From Prochlorococcus sp. AG-347-I19 (GTDB taxonomy: Bacteria > Cyanobacteriota > Cyanobacteriia > PCC-6307 > Cyanobiaceae): DNA of 32,696 nt. The notes beneath the pieces are model-generated. The model was given only the letters and a program-made list of their open reading frames with translations. It was not told where the DNA came from and did no database searches. A program made the position numbers and the translations under genes. Location: the NCBI GenBank assembly GCA_003279105.1, contig QCBO01000011.1, positions 1 to 32,696 on the forward strand. Reading direction: 5' to 3'. Positions 7,594-18,186 of this stretch are shown here, piece by piece (positions within the stretch are counted from its first letter, which is position 1; each line of letters begins with the position of its first letter).

Positions 7594-8685
7594 TTATAAG
7601 TGAATCATTTGTGATGAGCTTAAGAAAGACTGATTAAATTTATCTAGATGTGTCGCACTTATAAAACATTGACTATCTTTACCAACAGAATTTAATAACA
7701 AATTTTGCCTGGTTAAATCTAATTCCGCCAAAACATCATCCAATATAAGTATTGGAGGAACATTTAATGTTTTAGTTAATAAATCTAGTTCAGCCATCTT
7801 TAAAGCCAAGATAAAAGTCCTTTGCTGTCCTGAGGAACCATATTTTCTAACTGAAACATTATTGATTAGAAACTCAATATCATCACGATGAGGTCCAAAA
7901 TTACATTTACCAGTCAATGCTTCTATTGAACGCTGATTTAAAAGTTGTTCTGCTATTTTTTTACTAATAACTTCTTCTTCTTCTTCTTCTGGGCTTATAT
8001 TTTGTATCCCCGAAAGATAATTGATATCTATTTGCTCTTTAGATTTACTTAAATGATTATGCCAATATTCAACATATGGTTTTATTTTTAATAAAGCTCT
8101 TCTTCTACGCCTAAAAATTCTTGTACTTATTATTGACAATTGAATATCAAAGCTTTCAACAATATCTGTGGATTGGGTTTTAAAGAAACTTTCCGAACGC
8201 CAAAAATGACTTCTTTGTTTTAAAAGCCTATTAAATCTACTTATTAGGTCTAAATATACTGGTTCAAGTTGAGATACGACTTTATCAATCCATGTTCTTC
8301 GATAACTGGGCTCACTTCTAACAATATCTATATCATTAGAACAAAAACATACACTACGGATATAATTCTTTATTTCACTCTGTTTTTTTAAGATTGATTC
8401 ATTCACATAAATTCTTTTAGGGCCTTTTCGGAATAAATTTAACTTTAAATCGTCTTTAAAGTTTATCTGTCCTATAACTACAGCCATATCACTTTCATTC
8501 TCTATTAAATCTTTATCGCTTAGTGCTCTATTAGATTTTAATTGACTTAAAAATTCAATCGATTCAAGTAAATTTGACTTGCCAATACCGTTGCAGCCAA
8601 GAACAATTGATCTTTGCTCTTTTAGATCAATTTCAAAACTTTTATGGTTCCGAAAATTTTTAATTTTTAATTTATTTAAAAAAAT
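7594..8685 (-). CDS. recF: DNA replication and repair protein RecF, non-standard 5' end
   Basis: RecF is an SMC/ABC-like ATPase that helps load RecA at gapped DNA. In-frame translation upstream of the first ATG (8487) contains the essential N-terminus: LKIKNFRNH and the Walker A loop GCNGIGKS, about 30-37 residues from the ATT at 8685. Downstream are the signature region SSGQQRTFILALK and Walker B ILILDDVLAELD. Between the upstream in-frame stop (8758-8760) and 8487 there is no ATG, GTG or TTG in this frame. An ATG at 8698 (minus strand) lies one base out of frame, across an A8 then T7 run at 8678-8692. Either ATT initiates, or the ATG is used with a one-base slip, or the assembly has an indel. 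A run of six glutamates sits mid-protein. Confidence 0.88.
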   Translation of the reverse strand: MFLNKLKIKNFRNHKSFEIDLKEQRSIVLGCNGIGKSNLLESIEFLSQLKSNRALSDKDLIENESDMAVVIGQINFKDDLKLNLFRKGPKRIYVNESILKKQSEIKNYIRSVCFCSNDIDIVRSEPSYRRTWIDKVVSQLEPVYLDLISRFNRLLKQRSHFWRSESFFKTQSTDIVESFDIQLSIISTRIFRRRRRALLKIKPYVEYWHNHLSKSKEQIDINYLSGIQNISPEEEEEEVISKKIAEQLLNQRSIEALTGKCNFGPHRDDIEFLINNVSVRKYGSSGQQRTFILALKMAELDLLTKTLNVPPILILDDVLAELDLTRQNLLLNSVGKDSQCFISATHLDKFNQSFLSSSQMIHL

Positions 8686-8762
8686 TTTTTTTGTGCATTT
8701 ATTAATTAAATTAGCTAAGTTTAAAATATTTAGATTTTCTTTAAAGAAATTGAAAAATTAAA

Positions 8763-8836
8763 GGGCATGTAGCTCAGTTGGATAGAGCATCAGATTCCGG
8801 TTCTGAGAGTCGGGGGTTCGAATCCCTCCATGCTCG
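8763..8836 (+). tRNA. trnR-CCG: tRNA-Arg (anticodon CCG)
   Basis: A 74-base cloverleaf. The acceptor arms GGGCATG and CATGCTC pair with one G-U. The anticodon stem TCAGA/TCTGA encloses loop TTCCGGT, giving anticodon CCG. The T arm is GGGGG-TTCGAAT-CCCTC, and the discriminator base is G. CCA is not encoded. It lies between recF and the GNAT-like gene, opposite to both in strand. Confidence 0.96.
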
Positions 8837-8847
8837 TAAAATGATTT

Positions 8848-9294
8848 TTAAAGTTTATATCCCATTACTCTTATTCCATTTGGATCAAGTATGAATCCAT
8901 TTTCCTCTAAACTTATAAACGAAGATACTGGAGCCTGTACAGAAATACTGCATCCAGGCATTTCTCTATTTATTTTCTCAAGAGTTACTTGAAGCAATAT
9001 TGAATAATAAAGTTGCTGATTATTCCCTTGTAGCGCACTTAAATTCCACAAGTTAGCATTCAATCCCCTGTCGGACGTAACCCTTACAAAGCCATATAAT
9101 TTATTTTTTAATTCACTCTGTATGGTAAAAAAGAAATTACTTTTCTTAATAGCCTCAGAAAGAGGCTTTATTGGAAATGTCTCACAACCACAATTCGCTA
9201 AAAGTTTATTAACTTCTTTAGCTAATGGGATTTGAGAAGAGTTAACAAAATAACCTTCTGGAAGAACAAGTTTTTTTTTAGAAAAATATTGCAA
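8848..9294 (-). CDS. GNAT-like N-acetyltransferase family protein
   Basis: A 148-residue protein that looks like a small GNAT fold: a beta strand KLYGFVRVTSDRG at about residues 64-76, an ANLWNLSALQGN segment, a helix, then a C-terminal GFILDPNGIRVMGY. The acetyl-CoA pyrophosphate loop (R/QxxGxG/A) is not obvious, so catalysis is uncertain. The start is TTG at 9294, with an in-frame TAA directly before it, leaving three bases after the ppc stop. It therefore looks co-transcribed and possibly coupled with ppc. The substrate is unknown, and it may be a marine-picocyanobacterial family protein without acetyltransferase activity. Confidence 0.6.
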   Translation of the reverse strand: MQYFSKKKLVLPEGYFVNSSQIPLAKEVNKLLANCGCETFPIKPLSEAIKKSNFFFTIQSELKNKLYGFVRVTSDRGLNANLWNLSALQGNNQQLYYSILLQVTLEKINREMPGCSISVQAPVSSFISLEENGFILDPNGIRVMGYKL

Positions 9295-9297
9295 TTA

Positions 9298-12267
9298 TCA
9301 ACCTGTATTTCTCATGCCAGCTGCAATCCCATTAATAGTCAAAAGCGCCCCCCTCAATAGTTCACTTCTGCTGTAAGCTCTTCTAGATTCATCTTTATCT
9401 ATAATTGATTCGCTTATTGGAGGTTGTCTTGTCTGGTCTCTTAATCTTCTTAGAAGTGAAACCTGCAAAAACCCTAATGGAATAATTGTCTTATTTCTCA
9501 AGCTTACTGATGATTTCAAGTCTCTATCAGATTCTAGGAGCTTATTTTTGCCAGTAATTTCAAGTATTAAAGATTTTGTAAGATTATATTCTTTAGAAAT
9601 TACTTCAAAAATATCATCGAAAGAATTTTTATTTTCTTTACTGCCAAGAGTATCAACATAATATCTAGCAACTTCTAGATCCACCTTAGATAATGTCATT
9701 TCCACCTTAGATATAAGCATCCTGAAAAATGGCCATCTTTGATGCAGAACTCTTAATAATTCAATTTGTTGTGGATCTGAATTTAATTCAGATGACAATG
9801 CAGTACCTACACCAAACCAACTTGGCAAGAGAAATCTACTTTGTGTCCAACCAAATACCCATGGGATAGCTCTTAAACTTGACAAATCTTTTGCACCTTT
9901 TTTTCTTCTAGCAGGCCTACTAGATATCTGTAATTTACTTATTTCTTCTATTGGAGTGACCTCTTGAAAGAAATTTAACAAATCAGGATTTTCATGTACT
10001 AATTTTCTGTAATGAGACCTTGATGTTTCTGCCAACCTAGACATTAATTGATTCCATTCTGGAGTAGCGTCAAGTCTATTATTTACCAAACTATTTTGAA
10101 TTACCGCTGTAGTTACAGTCTCAAGATTATATAAAGCCAGTTCTGGAAGACTATATTTAGAAGCTAAAACTTCACCTTGTTCTGTTATTTTTATTCGCCC
10201 TTTTAAAGTGCCGCTTGGTTGAGCCAATATTGCCTGATAAGCTGGTCCACCACCTCTCCCTACAGAACCACCTCTTCCATGAAAAAGTCTTAGCAATATC
10301 TTATTTCTACTTGAGAGATTTTGAAGAGCTATTTGGGCTCTATGAATCTCCCAATTACTAGAAACAAACCCTGAATCTTTATTGCTATCAGAATATCCAA
10401 GCATTAATTCTTGCAGAGGCTTAAAAGATTCTCCTACTTTTGGCAATAATGATTTATAGAAATCTAATTTAAACAACTTTTCCATTACTTCTGGAGCTCT
10501 TTTAAGGTCTTCCACGGTTTCAAAAAGAGGAACAACTAATAATTTTGACTTTTGTGAATTTTGATCAAGAAGTCCCATTTCTTTTGCCAGTAAGAGAACT
10601 TCAAGCAAATCAGATGCACTATGACTCATTGAAATTACATAAGAATGACAAATGCGACTTCCGAATTCTTGCTGAAGCCTCTTAACCATTTTAAAAACTG
10701 AAAAGGTTTCTTCTGTAGTTTTTGTCCATTTTACGTCAGATGGAATTAAAGGTCTTTTTGTATTTAATTCGTCTATAAGCCATTTCATTTTATCTTCCTC
10801 AGACATTTGGTCATATTGAACAGATAAATCAAGATAATTTGTGAGCTCTTGTATAGCATCACTATGCCTTGTACTCTCTTGACGAATATCTAAACTTGCT
10901 AAAGAAAATCCAAAAATATGAACCTGAGTAAGTAAGGTATTTACAGACTCACAATTTAAATCTGTACTAATTAAGCTGTTTTTAATTAGTTCAAGATCAT
11001 AAGTAAATTCGTTGACTGACTTGTAATATAAATTTTCAACTTTGTCTAAATTTTTGTTATCAGTTTCTCCCTCCAAGTCAAATTTCCACCCACTATCAGC
11101 TAATAAATTATTTCTTTCTTGTGTTAACCTTAATTTCTCTAAAATATAACTTAATTTTAATCTGTAGGGTTCCGATCTATACCTTGTAGCTCTAGCTTCA
11201 TATATTTCAGGGAACTTAACCCTATCAGTTTCGAGTGACTCTAGTAAGGAGGAACTGACTTGACTCCATTGCATCGACACACTTAATTGATCTCTAAGAT
11301 TAGACGTCGCAATAATATATCTTTCCAACATCAATTGTCTTTGGTAACAAGCAGTTCTCCATGTTATCTCTGGAGTGACCGATGGATTACCGTCCCTATC
11401 AGAGCCTACCCAAGAACCGAAGTTACAAAAAGATTCTGAGGGCAACTGAACATCTGGATAATTTTCGGTAAGTGCTTCAGCGATCCTGCCCCTCAATTGA
11501 GGCATCGCATCAAATAAAACTTGCTGAAAATAATGCAAGGCATAATCAACTTCATCTAAAACTGAAGGTTTAAATTGATGCAATTCATCTGTTCTCCACC
11601 AAAGTCTCACTTCCTCTTTTAATTGAGTTTTTAGAGAATTTTTTTCTTCTTTTGTTAGAAATTGCTCAATCTGTATTTTTTTTAACAAATTTGCTACTCT
11701 TGTTTGCTTATGTCTAATCGTATGTCTTACTATCTCGGTAGGGTGTGCAGTAAAAACTAAACGAATATCCATTTCCTGTAATAACTCCTCTAATTTTCCT
11801 GGTGGTACATTTAATTTTCTCAGCCTGTAAAATAATTCTCTAAAAGTTACTGGAGCATTTTGCCTAGCCAATGCTGGGGCAAAAGGATCAAGATTATCAG
11901 GCGATTTTTGAACATTCTTATTGGTAAAGCTTTGAATATATCTATCTTCCTCAACTCTTTGTTCCAAAATATTTACGAGTTGAAAATATAATGAAAACGC
12001 CCTTGCTGCAGCTATGGATTCTGCTAGATCCATAGAATCTACAATATTAACTATTTCATTTTTAAAAGTTTTTGAACTATCACCATCAATTTGTTTTGAA
12101 TAACTTAATTCTTTAAGCTGTATTAATCTCTCTGCTTGATCATCTGGGCATTCTTCTCTGAGCACAGATTCCCAGAGATCTTCAATTAAAAGACGATTTT
12201 TATCAAGTGGATCATTGTTACTTATCAGATCCACATTATTATTTTTTATCTGTCGAAAAGATTCCAT
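9298..12267 (-). CDS. ppc: Phosphoenolpyruvate carboxylase
   Basis: A 989-residue cytoplasmic enzyme that converts PEP and bicarbonate to oxaloacetate, the main anaplerotic reaction in cyanobacteria, which feeds aspartate and 2-oxoglutarate synthesis. Diagnostic motifs are present in order: the catalytic histidine block [25 protein letters not shown], the active-site [10 protein letters not shown], the glycine-rich loop [14 protein letters not shown], and the invariant C-terminus MRNTG. Length is normal for the cyanobacterial form. It starts at ATG 12267, 53 bases after gshA on the same strand. Confidence 0.98.
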   Translation of the reverse strand: MESFRQIKNNNVDLISNNDPLDKNRLLIEDLWESVLREECPDDQAERLIQLKELSYSKQIDGDSSKTFKNEIVNIVDSMDLAESIAAARAFSLYFQLVNILEQRVEEDRYIQSFTNKNVQKSPDNLDPFAPALARQNAPVTFRELFYRLRKLNVPPGKLEELLQEMDIRLVFTAHPTEIVRHTIRHKQTRVANLLKKIQIEQFLTKEEKNSLKTQLKEEVRLWWRTDELHQFKPSVLDEVDYALHYFQQVLFDAMPQLRGRIAEALTENYPDVQLPSESFCNFGSWVGSDRDGNPSVTPEITWRTACYQRQLMLERYIIATSNLRDQLSVSMQWSQVSSSLLESLETDRVKFPEIYEARATRYRSEPYRLKLSYILEKLRLTQERNNLLADSGWKFDLEGETDNKNLDKVENLYYKSVNEFTYDLELIKNSLISTDLNCESVNTLLTQVHIFGFSLASLDIRQESTRHSDAIQELTNYLDLSVQYDQMSEEDKMKWLIDELNTKRPLIPSDVKWTKTTEETFSVFKMVKRLQQEFGSRICHSYVISMSHSASDLLEVLLLAKEMGLLDQNSQKSKLLVVPLFETVEDLKRAPEVMEKLFKLDFYKSLLPKVGESFKPLQELMLGYSDSNKDSGFVSSNWEIHRAQIALQNLSSRNKILLRLFHGRGGSVGRGGGPAYQAILAQPSGTLKGRIKITEQGEVLASKYSLPELALYNLETVTTAVIQNSLVNNRLDATPEWNQLMSRLAETSRSHYRKLVHENPDLLNFFQEVTPIEEISKLQISSRPARRKKGAKDLSSLRAIPWVFGWTQSRFLLPSWFGVGTALSSELNSDPQQIELLRVLHQRWPFFRMLISKVEMTLSKVDLEVARYYVDTLGSKENKNSFDDIFEVISKEYNLTKSLILEITGKNKLLESDRDLKSSVSLRNKTIIPLGFLQVSLLRRLRDQTRQPPISESIIDKDESRRAYSRSELLRGALLTINGIAAGMRNTG

Positions 12268-12320
12268 ATAATCATTATGTCACAAGTGAAAAAGTTCAGA
12301 TCAAATATTTATTTAAATAA

Positions 12321-13439
12321 TCAAATATTCAAGGCCTCATTACTAATCATATCTTCGATAGCAATTTTCATTATCTGCTCAATAGAAAGCCCTTGTTCAT
12401 ACTGATTTATCCATTTCATGGATTGATTACCTTCTTCAAGCACTTTATGGATAGGATCTAAAAGATGTTTCATACCAAAATTTTCTGCTGTGGATGATAA
12501 ATCTGATAATAAGTTTTGAATCCATTCTCTACAAATAACTCTTTTGCCATCTTGCCAGTGAATTAACTCTGAATTCAAACTATCTTTAGCAGCATTAATT
12601 TCATTTTGATCACATATTTCTGATAACTCATCCATAGAAAAAGTACTAGCACGCAAAGGATCTAAGGTATTTATATTTTCAAAAAGATTTAAAATCCTTA
12701 GCTCTATCATGGCCGTTATCCCTAAAAGCAGATTAATATCGTGAACAAAATCACAAATTCTTAATTCCAAACGATCAAGAATTAAAGGTCTTTGTGGACC
12801 ATTTGGTCGGATTGACGACCAAAAATGCCTAATATTTTGCATGTTTTTATTAGATATATTTTCCTCTATCCAGTCGATATAAGAATTATGATTTATAAAA
12901 AAAGGCACCCTACTTGGTGTTTTAGGAAACTGGATCCATCTCTGAGAGTGATTATTCGTAATTTTATTATTTAAAAAAGGTGAACTAGCGCTTAATGATA
13001 GATATAGAGCAGCCTCAGATCTTATAAGTCTTATAGCTGTAAAAAGTTGATCTAAATCATTTATTCCTATATTTATATGGACACTTGAAGTTGCAATAGA
13101 TATTCCATAATTGTCTTGGATAAATTGATGATAGACGTTGTCAATATCAGATCTTTTAAATTGAATATCGTGCTTAAAACAAAGAGTGGATGAAGGAATG
13201 ATTGTTAAATTTTTAGTATTCAGCCATTTCCTTAACTTTTTTCTTGGAGTTATTAATTTCTTATATAAAGAATCGTAGTCTTTTTCAGGTGTTGTTATGT
13301 ATTCAACGTTTCTGTTATCTGGCTCTTTTACAAAATCAGGAAATTGTTTCTCAATTTCAGCCGAAACACCAATATGAGAATTTAATGAACCTGTGAAAAG
13401 TTCCACCTCGAAACCCTTATAAAGATTTTTTTGACTCAT
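12321..13439 (-). CDS. gshA: Glutamate-cysteine ligase, cyanobacterial type
   Basis: A 372-residue enzyme for the first step of glutathione synthesis, joining glutamate and cysteine with ATP. It matches the cyanobacterial glutamate-cysteine ligase family. Features are an N-terminal KGFEVELFTG segment, the central TSSVHINIGI strand, and the RPLILDRLELRICDF block that probably lines the active site. Its ATG directly abuts the trpE stop codon with no spacer, so it is almost certainly translated from the trpE transcript. The functional link between tryptophan and glutathione synthesis is unclear. gshB is not in the window. Confidence 0.9.
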   Translation of the reverse strand: MSQKNLYKGFEVELFTGSLNSHIGVSAEIEKQFPDFVKEPDNRNVEYITTPEKDYDSLYKKLITPRKKLRKWLNTKNLTIIPSSTLCFKHDIQFKRSDIDNVYHQFIQDNYGISIATSSVHINIGINDLDQLFTAIRLIRSEAALYLSLSASSPFLNNKITNNHSQRWIQFPKTPSRVPFFINHNSYIDWIEENISNKNMQNIRHFWSSIRPNGPQRPLILDRLELRICDFVHDINLLLGITAMIELRILNLFENINTLDPLRASTFSMDELSEICDQNEINAAKDSLNSELIHWQDGKRVICREWIQNLLSDLSSTAENFGMKHLLDPIHKVLEEGNQSMKWINQYEQGLSIEQIMKIAIEDMISNEALNI

Positions 13440-14960
13440 TTATTTATCCAAACAGGCTAATGCTTTAAATATCCCCTTTGCTTTATTTATCGTCTCTTGA
13501 TATTCATTTTCAGGAAAAGAATCAGCAACTATTCCAGCTCCTGCCTGCACTGATACATCATATTTCCCGTCGCTTGAGGGTTTAACTATCATGGTTCTTA
13601 TCGTAATTGCTGTATTTAATGCACCATTAATATCAACAGATCCGTATACACCAGCATAAGGTCCTCTAGCATCTTTTTCAAAGTGCTTAATCAACTGCAT
13701 AGCTCTTATTTTTGGGGCGCCAGTTACTGTCCCAGCGGGAAAGGATGCTTTGAGCAAATCCCACACATCAGAATTGTTTTTTAATATTCCCTCAACTTGA
13801 CTGACTATATGCATAACATGTGAATATTTTTCAATAACCATTAAATCCTTAACCTTGACAGTACCAATTTCACAAACTCTTCCAAGATCATTTCTCCCAA
13901 GATCAATTAGCATTACATGCTCAGCTATCTCTTTTGGATCTTTTAATAATTCCTTTTCTAATTCCAAGTCTTGTTGATTATCAATACCTCTAGGTCTTGT
14001 GCCAGCTATTGGTCTTAAGCTTGCAACAATCTGATTATTTTTGTTTTTTTCTGCTTTAACCATTACTTCAGGACTTGAACCTATCAGATACCATGAGCCG
14101 AAATCAAAAAACGACATGTATGGAGATGGATTAACCATCCTCAAACTTCTATATAAATTAAAGGGATCATTATTTACTTGAGTGTGAAATCTCTGACTTA
14201 TCACTATTTGGAATATATCTCCCTTTCTTATATATTCTTTTGCTGAGAGAACTGCATCTTCAAAATCTTTTTTCTCCCAATTACTTTCTAGATCTAAATC
14301 CAAATTCTCATTTTCATTCCAATCTAAAAACTCATTTTCTTTTAGAGGAACTCTCATTAAATTTCTGGTTTTCTGAATTTTAGCAATTGAATTTAGATAC
14401 AACTCTTCAATTGAGGGGTCTTTTGAAGAAGTTGTATCTGCATAAACCACTGCAGTAATACATCTTTTTATTTGATCAAAAACAACTAACTGATCAAAAA
14501 ACATCCAGGAACCATAAGGGATATTGTTTTCTGGTATTTTATTGATTGGAACGCTTGGTTCTATTCGATTTATTAATTCATAACCCCAAGAACCATATAA
14601 CTGTCCAATTGATGGTAAGTCATCAAGCATGGTTGACTTGTATTCCTTTGTCCAGTTTCTTAAAATATCAAAAGGATCACCTTTATGTGTTTCAGTTTTG
14701 CCATTATTCCAAGTTTTAACTATTTCTTCTCCATAACAAACGGCTTCCCAAAGAGGTTTAGTAGCAACAATACTCCACCTACCCAAATTTTCCCCGCCTT
14801 CAACAGATTCAAGAAAAACACCATGAGAATCTTTTGAAGATAATTTTAACCAAGTCGATAATGGAGTCTCTAAATCTGCTGGCCAAGTTTCAACTATAGG
14901 TATAAAATTTTTACCTTCTTTGTAAGCCTTTAAAAAACTATCTTTGTTTGAGCTGATCAT
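13440..14960 (-). CDS. trpE: Anthranilate synthase component I
   Basis: A 506-residue chorismate-utilising enzyme that makes anthranilate for tryptophan with the TrpG glutaminase subunit. The N-terminal domain carries [11 protein letters not shown], which corresponds to the LLES-type tryptophan-feedback region but is diverged. The C-terminal chorismate-binding domain has [39 protein letters not shown], and [15 protein letters not shown]. Length fits TrpE better than PabB. It starts at ATG 14960. The gap to psaD is 59 bases and shows no clear terminator. It heads a run of trpE-gshA-ppc and the GNAT-like gene on the minus strand. Confidence 0.95.
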   Translation of the reverse strand: MISSNKDSFLKAYKEGKNFIPIVETWPADLETPLSTWLKLSSKDSHGVFLESVEGGENLGRWSIVATKPLWEAVCYGEEIVKTWNNGKTETHKGDPFDILRNWTKEYKSTMLDDLPSIGQLYGSWGYELINRIEPSVPINKIPENNIPYGSWMFFDQLVVFDQIKRCITAVVYADTTSSKDPSIEELYLNSIAKIQKTRNLMRVPLKENEFLDWNENENLDLDLESNWEKKDFEDAVLSAKEYIRKGDIFQIVISQRFHTQVNNDPFNLYRSLRMVNPSPYMSFFDFGSWYLIGSSPEVMVKAEKNKNNQIVASLRPIAGTRPRGIDNQQDLELEKELLKDPKEIAEHVMLIDLGRNDLGRVCEIGTVKVKDLMVIEKYSHVMHIVSQVEGILKNNSDVWDLLKASFPAGTVTGAPKIRAMQLIKHFEKDARGPYAGVYGSVDINGALNTAITIRTMIVKPSSDGKYDVSVQAGAGIVADSFPENEYQETINKAKGIFKALACLDK

Positions 14961-15019
14961 ATTAATAATGTCAGCCCAAATTATAATTATTATCTTGTCT
15001 TATATCAACTTTTAGGAAG

Positions 15020-15442
15020 TTAATCAAAAGTATTCTTAGTAGTAAATTTCAAACCAGCAGGATTAGGATTCTCACCTATTCTTCTAGGATTATGACCTAC
15101 TTTCTCTCTGCCTTCATTTACTTTTTCAGGGAAAACACCATCCTTTGGGTGTAAAAATTCAATATCGCCACCCGGGAAAATTCTGTAGATTTTAAAATCT
15201 TCAATTCTGGGTTTGAAGGCTCTTAATTGTGTCCCTAATGCGAGGCATTGTTCTTTTCTTGCAAAGTACATTAAATTATCACCTTCATGCATAATAGCCG
15301 CTCCACCGGTGGGCAATTCAAATGCTTGTTCCTTTGAACTTTTCCATACAATTGCATATTTTTCTTCGGTTTCTGCTGAGTTTAATAAACCCCCAGTACT
15401 TCCTATATGCTTTGGAAATTGACCAACTAGAGTTTCAGTCAT
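15020..15442 (-). CDS. psaD: Photosystem I subunit II (PsaD)
   Basis: A 140-residue stromal/cytoplasmic-face PSI subunit that docks ferredoxin and stabilises PsaC. It is recognised by [12 protein letters not shown] near the N-terminus, [37 protein letters not shown]-like spacing, the basic loop [20 protein letters not shown], and the C-terminal [15 protein letters not shown]. Length matches cyanobacterial PsaD. The start at ATG 15442 has AGG close to it, which is too close to be a well-spaced ribosome site. The 111-base upstream gap should contain its promoter, but I cannot assign hexamers with confidence. Confidence 0.98.
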   Translation of the reverse strand: MTETLVGQFPKHIGSTGGLLNSAETEEKYAIVWKSSKEQAFELPTGGAAIMHEGDNLMYFARKEQCLALGTQLRAFKPRIEDFKIYRIFPGGDIEFLHPKDGVFPEKVNEGREKVGHNPRRIGENPNPAGLKFTTKNTFD

Positions 15443-15553
15443 CCTAAATTTTGAGTTATTTCTAATAAGAAATTAGCATTCATATTTTGCAAAATTCAAA
15501 ATTATTAGGAAATTTTCTACATTATTTAATATATGTATAATTTAATTCTCATT

Positions 15554-16918
15554 TCATTTGGCATCTGAAATCGGGAAAAATACTGTCAAACCTGTATCAC
15601 GTCTTTGTGTAACATGCCCTCCTAAACTAGCTAACAACTTTTGAGTGGCATTTTGACTAAGTTGTAAACTTCCAGTTTGAGGGTTCCAATTTAAAACGGG
15701 ACCAATATCAGAACCATTATCTTTTTTTAGAATTTCTTTTTGATTGTTATCTAATTTTTGTAATTTGAGTTGAAGTTTGAGTTTTTGACCAGCTGGCCTT
15801 AATTCTAAAATTAATGTACTACCTTCTTTTAATCCTCTAGTATTTTTATCAATTAGACCTCTTAACATTAGTTCTAATTTTTCAGAATCACTCAAAATTT
15901 GTGGAAGCTGTTTGGGGATATCTATCTTCAAAGAAATACCACGTCGGTTTAATTGTTTATTCCATAAAGGAGCAAGCTTTTTGAAAATTTCGGCTAAATT
16001 AATTTTTGCCAAGTTATTCAATGATGGCACTTCATTACCAACTAATTCTGCTGCATTAAAGATTAAACCAAACCTATCAATTTGTTCATTACATTCATTA
16101 TCTATTTGAATTAAACGATTTCTCATTGATTCATCCATTTTATATTTTTTTAAAGTAGAGCTTATTAAGGTTCTTATTGTTGCCAAAGGAGTTCTTACTT
16201 CATGAGAAATTGCACGTAATAATTTTGCTTCAGTTATTTGCAAATTTTTTTCATAATTTTTTGCAAAATTCTGTATATTATGATTTGGCATATTATTTGC
16301 TAATTTTGCCGATAATATTGGCCAAAATAATTTTTCAAATTGATTATTAATACTAAGGTTACCTAAATTATTGATTGCATTACGAAATTTTACTCCTTCC
16401 TCATAATTTTCTTGATTAAGTTTTGTATGCATTAATTCAATTGAAATTTTAAGGCTCTCTTCATCACACTTCATTAATAGAATTTTCTTATCTTTTTCTC
16501 CTACAATTGATAATACGCATTGAAAATTTGGAGTGATTAACATCAAAAAAGGTTCATAGCCATCTTCTTGACAAAGATTTAAGACTTTATAATTACTAAC
16601 TATATCGAAATCTTTTTTTATCTTTTCTGAATTAATGACTGGTAAAAAACCTGCATTCTCATTTTGAAAGTATGGAAACCCCTCAGGAGACCAAAGCCAT
16701 CCATGCAGTTGATTTAAAAATTTTTTGTCATTAAAAGCTGGCAAAGGCGAGGCAACCCATATCCCCCCCTGTTTATAATTTTGAGAAAGGAAATCCTTCT
16801 GAATAACTTCTAGAGAAGCCCACCACATTCTTCTGGATGTATCATCATCCACATATATGGTTTGATCTCCTTTAATCAAAAGCTCTTGAATTTTTTTTAT
16901 AGTTATTTGTGATTTCAT
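15554..16918 (-). CDS. Sensor histidine kinase with atypical ATP-binding region
   Basis: A 454-residue protein with a cyanobacterium-specific N-terminal half (1-225) and no membrane segment. A dimerisation helix follows with the H-box ISHEVRTPLATIRT; the phospho-acceptor is H239. The C-terminal domain should bind ATP, but the normal N-box is replaced by LMLRGLIDKNTRGL, and the DxGxG and GxGLG glycine boxes are not recognisable. The end (SLGGHVTQRR, TGLTVFFPI) still resembles a HATPase fold. I chose ATG 16918, whose A is the last base of the rodA stop (TGATG), rather than the TTG just before it. A response regulator is not encoded nearby. It may be a pseudokinase or use a partner's kinase activity. 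Confidence 0.75.
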   Translation of the reverse strand: MKSQITIKKIQELLIKGDQTIYVDDDTSRRMWWASLEVIQKDFLSQNYKQGGIWVASPLPAFNDKKFLNQLHGWLWSPEGFPYFQNENAGFLPVINSEKIKKDFDIVSNYKVLNLCQEDGYEPFLMLITPNFQCVLSIVGEKDKKILLMKCDEESLKISIELMHTKLNQENYEEGVKFRNAINNLGNLSINNQFEKLFWPILSAKLANNMPNHNIQNFAKNYEKNLQITEAKLLRAISHEVRTPLATIRTLISSTLKKYKMDESMRNRLIQIDNECNEQIDRFGLIFNAAELVGNEVPSLNNLAKINLAEIFKKLAPLWNKQLNRRGISLKIDIPKQLPQILSDSEKLELMLRGLIDKNTRGLKEGSTLILELRPAGQKLKLQLKLQKLDNNQKEILKKDNGSDIGPVLNWNPQTGSLQLSQNATQKLLASLGGHVTQRRDTGLTVFFPISDAK

Positions 16919-18186
16919 CAACTTCTCAGAGATCTAGAACGTTTCAATATAGATAAAACAAATCCAATAGATATAAAATTAGTCACTAATGACGTACGAC
17001 CATAGCTCATAAAAGGAAGGGGAATCCCAGTAACTGGTCCTAATCCAATAGTCATAAATAAGTTAATTATTATTTGAAATAAAAAAGTTGAAGCTATTCC
17101 AATAACAATTAGAGATTCAAAGTTAGTTCTAGCATTTGTTGCGGTATTAATAAGTTTTTTAATCAAAAAAAAGAACAATAATAAAACTATAGCGCACCCC
17201 ACAAAACCTAATTCTTCCCCTAAAGCACTGAATATAAAATCAGTATGTTGTTCAGGTATAAATTGCAAATTAGTCAGCTTACCTTGTAGCAAACCAGTCC
17301 CAAATAATCCTCCAGAACCAATTGCAATTTTGCTCTGTATCAAATGATATCCACCACCTAATGGATCTCTACTTGGATCTAAAAATAAAACTAATCTATC
17401 TCTTTGATATTCTTTTAAGCCATATTGCCACAAAATTGGTGTAAATTTTGCCACTAATAAATGGAACGAAATAGCGAGAGCAGAAAAAATAATTTTCTTT
17501 TTTGAAGATCTATAAGCAAGATATCCTATAACTGGAATCCAGAAAATAAGAAGAGTTGGCAGGGTTAGATATAAAGATGATGTGATAATACAAAACACTA
17601 ATATCAAAATCCACTCTATGGGCATTTGAGACCAATAGAGCATCACACCTGTCAAAACAATTAAAACTAAAGAGGTTCCTAAGTCCGGTTGAAAGAAAAT
17701 TAATAACCAAGGAATTACTACTACTAAAAAGGGCAATACTAAATCTCTTATTGTTAGGATTATTTTCTTGTCGAGTACTAAAGCAAGAGTTAATACACTA
17801 CTAAGTTTAGCTACCTCTGAAGGCTGAAAAGAAAAGATGCCCAAGTTTAGCCATCTTTGAGCTCCAGAAACTGAAATCCCAAAAAAATAAATAAGTAATA
17901 AGGATATTAAAGTACAAAAATAAAATGGAACCACATACTTTCTAATTCTCTCTAAAGGTATATAAGAAATAAAAAATGCTAAGAAATAACCTAAAAAACC
18001 AGTAAAGATATGACCTAAATAGTTCGATACTAAAAAATCACCCTGAATACTTTTTATCAAAAAACCCGAAATAATAACTAAAAACAGGGGAATAATAAGT
18101 AGCGGAGAAAATAAAAAACCTCTATATAAATTATCTTTTTTTTGTAAAAATCCTCTGTTATTTAATAAAAAAATTCTCTTAAACAT
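16918..18186 (-). CDS. rodA: Rod-shape/peptidoglycan glycosyltransferase RodA (FtsW/RodA/SpoVE family)
   Basis: A SEDS-family integral membrane protein of 422 residues with about ten hydrophobic segments. SEDS proteins polymerise lipid II with a partner class B PBP during elongation. Motifs include GAQRWLNLG followed by FQPSE, QPDLGTSLV, and C-terminal GLGPVTGIPLPFMSYGRTSL, typical of RodA. I chose the ATG at 18186, which overlaps the mrp stop by one base (TGATG); the preceding in-frame TTG is the alternative. It sits between mrp and the histidine kinase, with both junctions overlapping in the same way. No PBP2 or MreBCD is in the window. Confidence 0.93.
   Translation of the reverse strand: MFKRIFLLNNRGFLQKKDNLYRGFLFSPLLIIPLFLVIISGFLIKSIQGDFLVSNYLGHIFTGFLGYFLAFFISYIPLERIRKYVVPFYFCTLISLLLIYFFGISVSGAQRWLNLGIFSFQPSEVAKLSSVLTLALVLDKKIILTIRDLVLPFLVVVIPWLLIFFQPDLGTSLVLIVLTGVMLYWSQMPIEWILILVFCIITSSLYLTLPTLLIFWIPVIGYLAYRSSKKKIIFSALAISFHLLVAKFTPILWQYGLKEYQRDRLVLFLDPSRDPLGGGYHLIQSKIAIGSGGLFGTGLLQGKLTNLQFIPEQHTDFIFSALGEELGFVGCAIVLLLFFFLIKKLINTATNARTNFESLIVIGIASTFLFQIIINLFMTIGLGPVTGIPLPFMSYGRTSLVTNFISIGFVLSILKRSRSLRS

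Noticed and set aside
12301-12329. Direct repeat TCAAATATT twice and a TTATTTAAATAA palindrome between gshA and ppc
   Set aside because: Short AT-only patterns are expected by composition, and one copy lies inside the gshA coding end.
15213-15422. Plus-strand open frame inside psaD
   Set aside because: It is antisense to a highly conserved photosystem gene.
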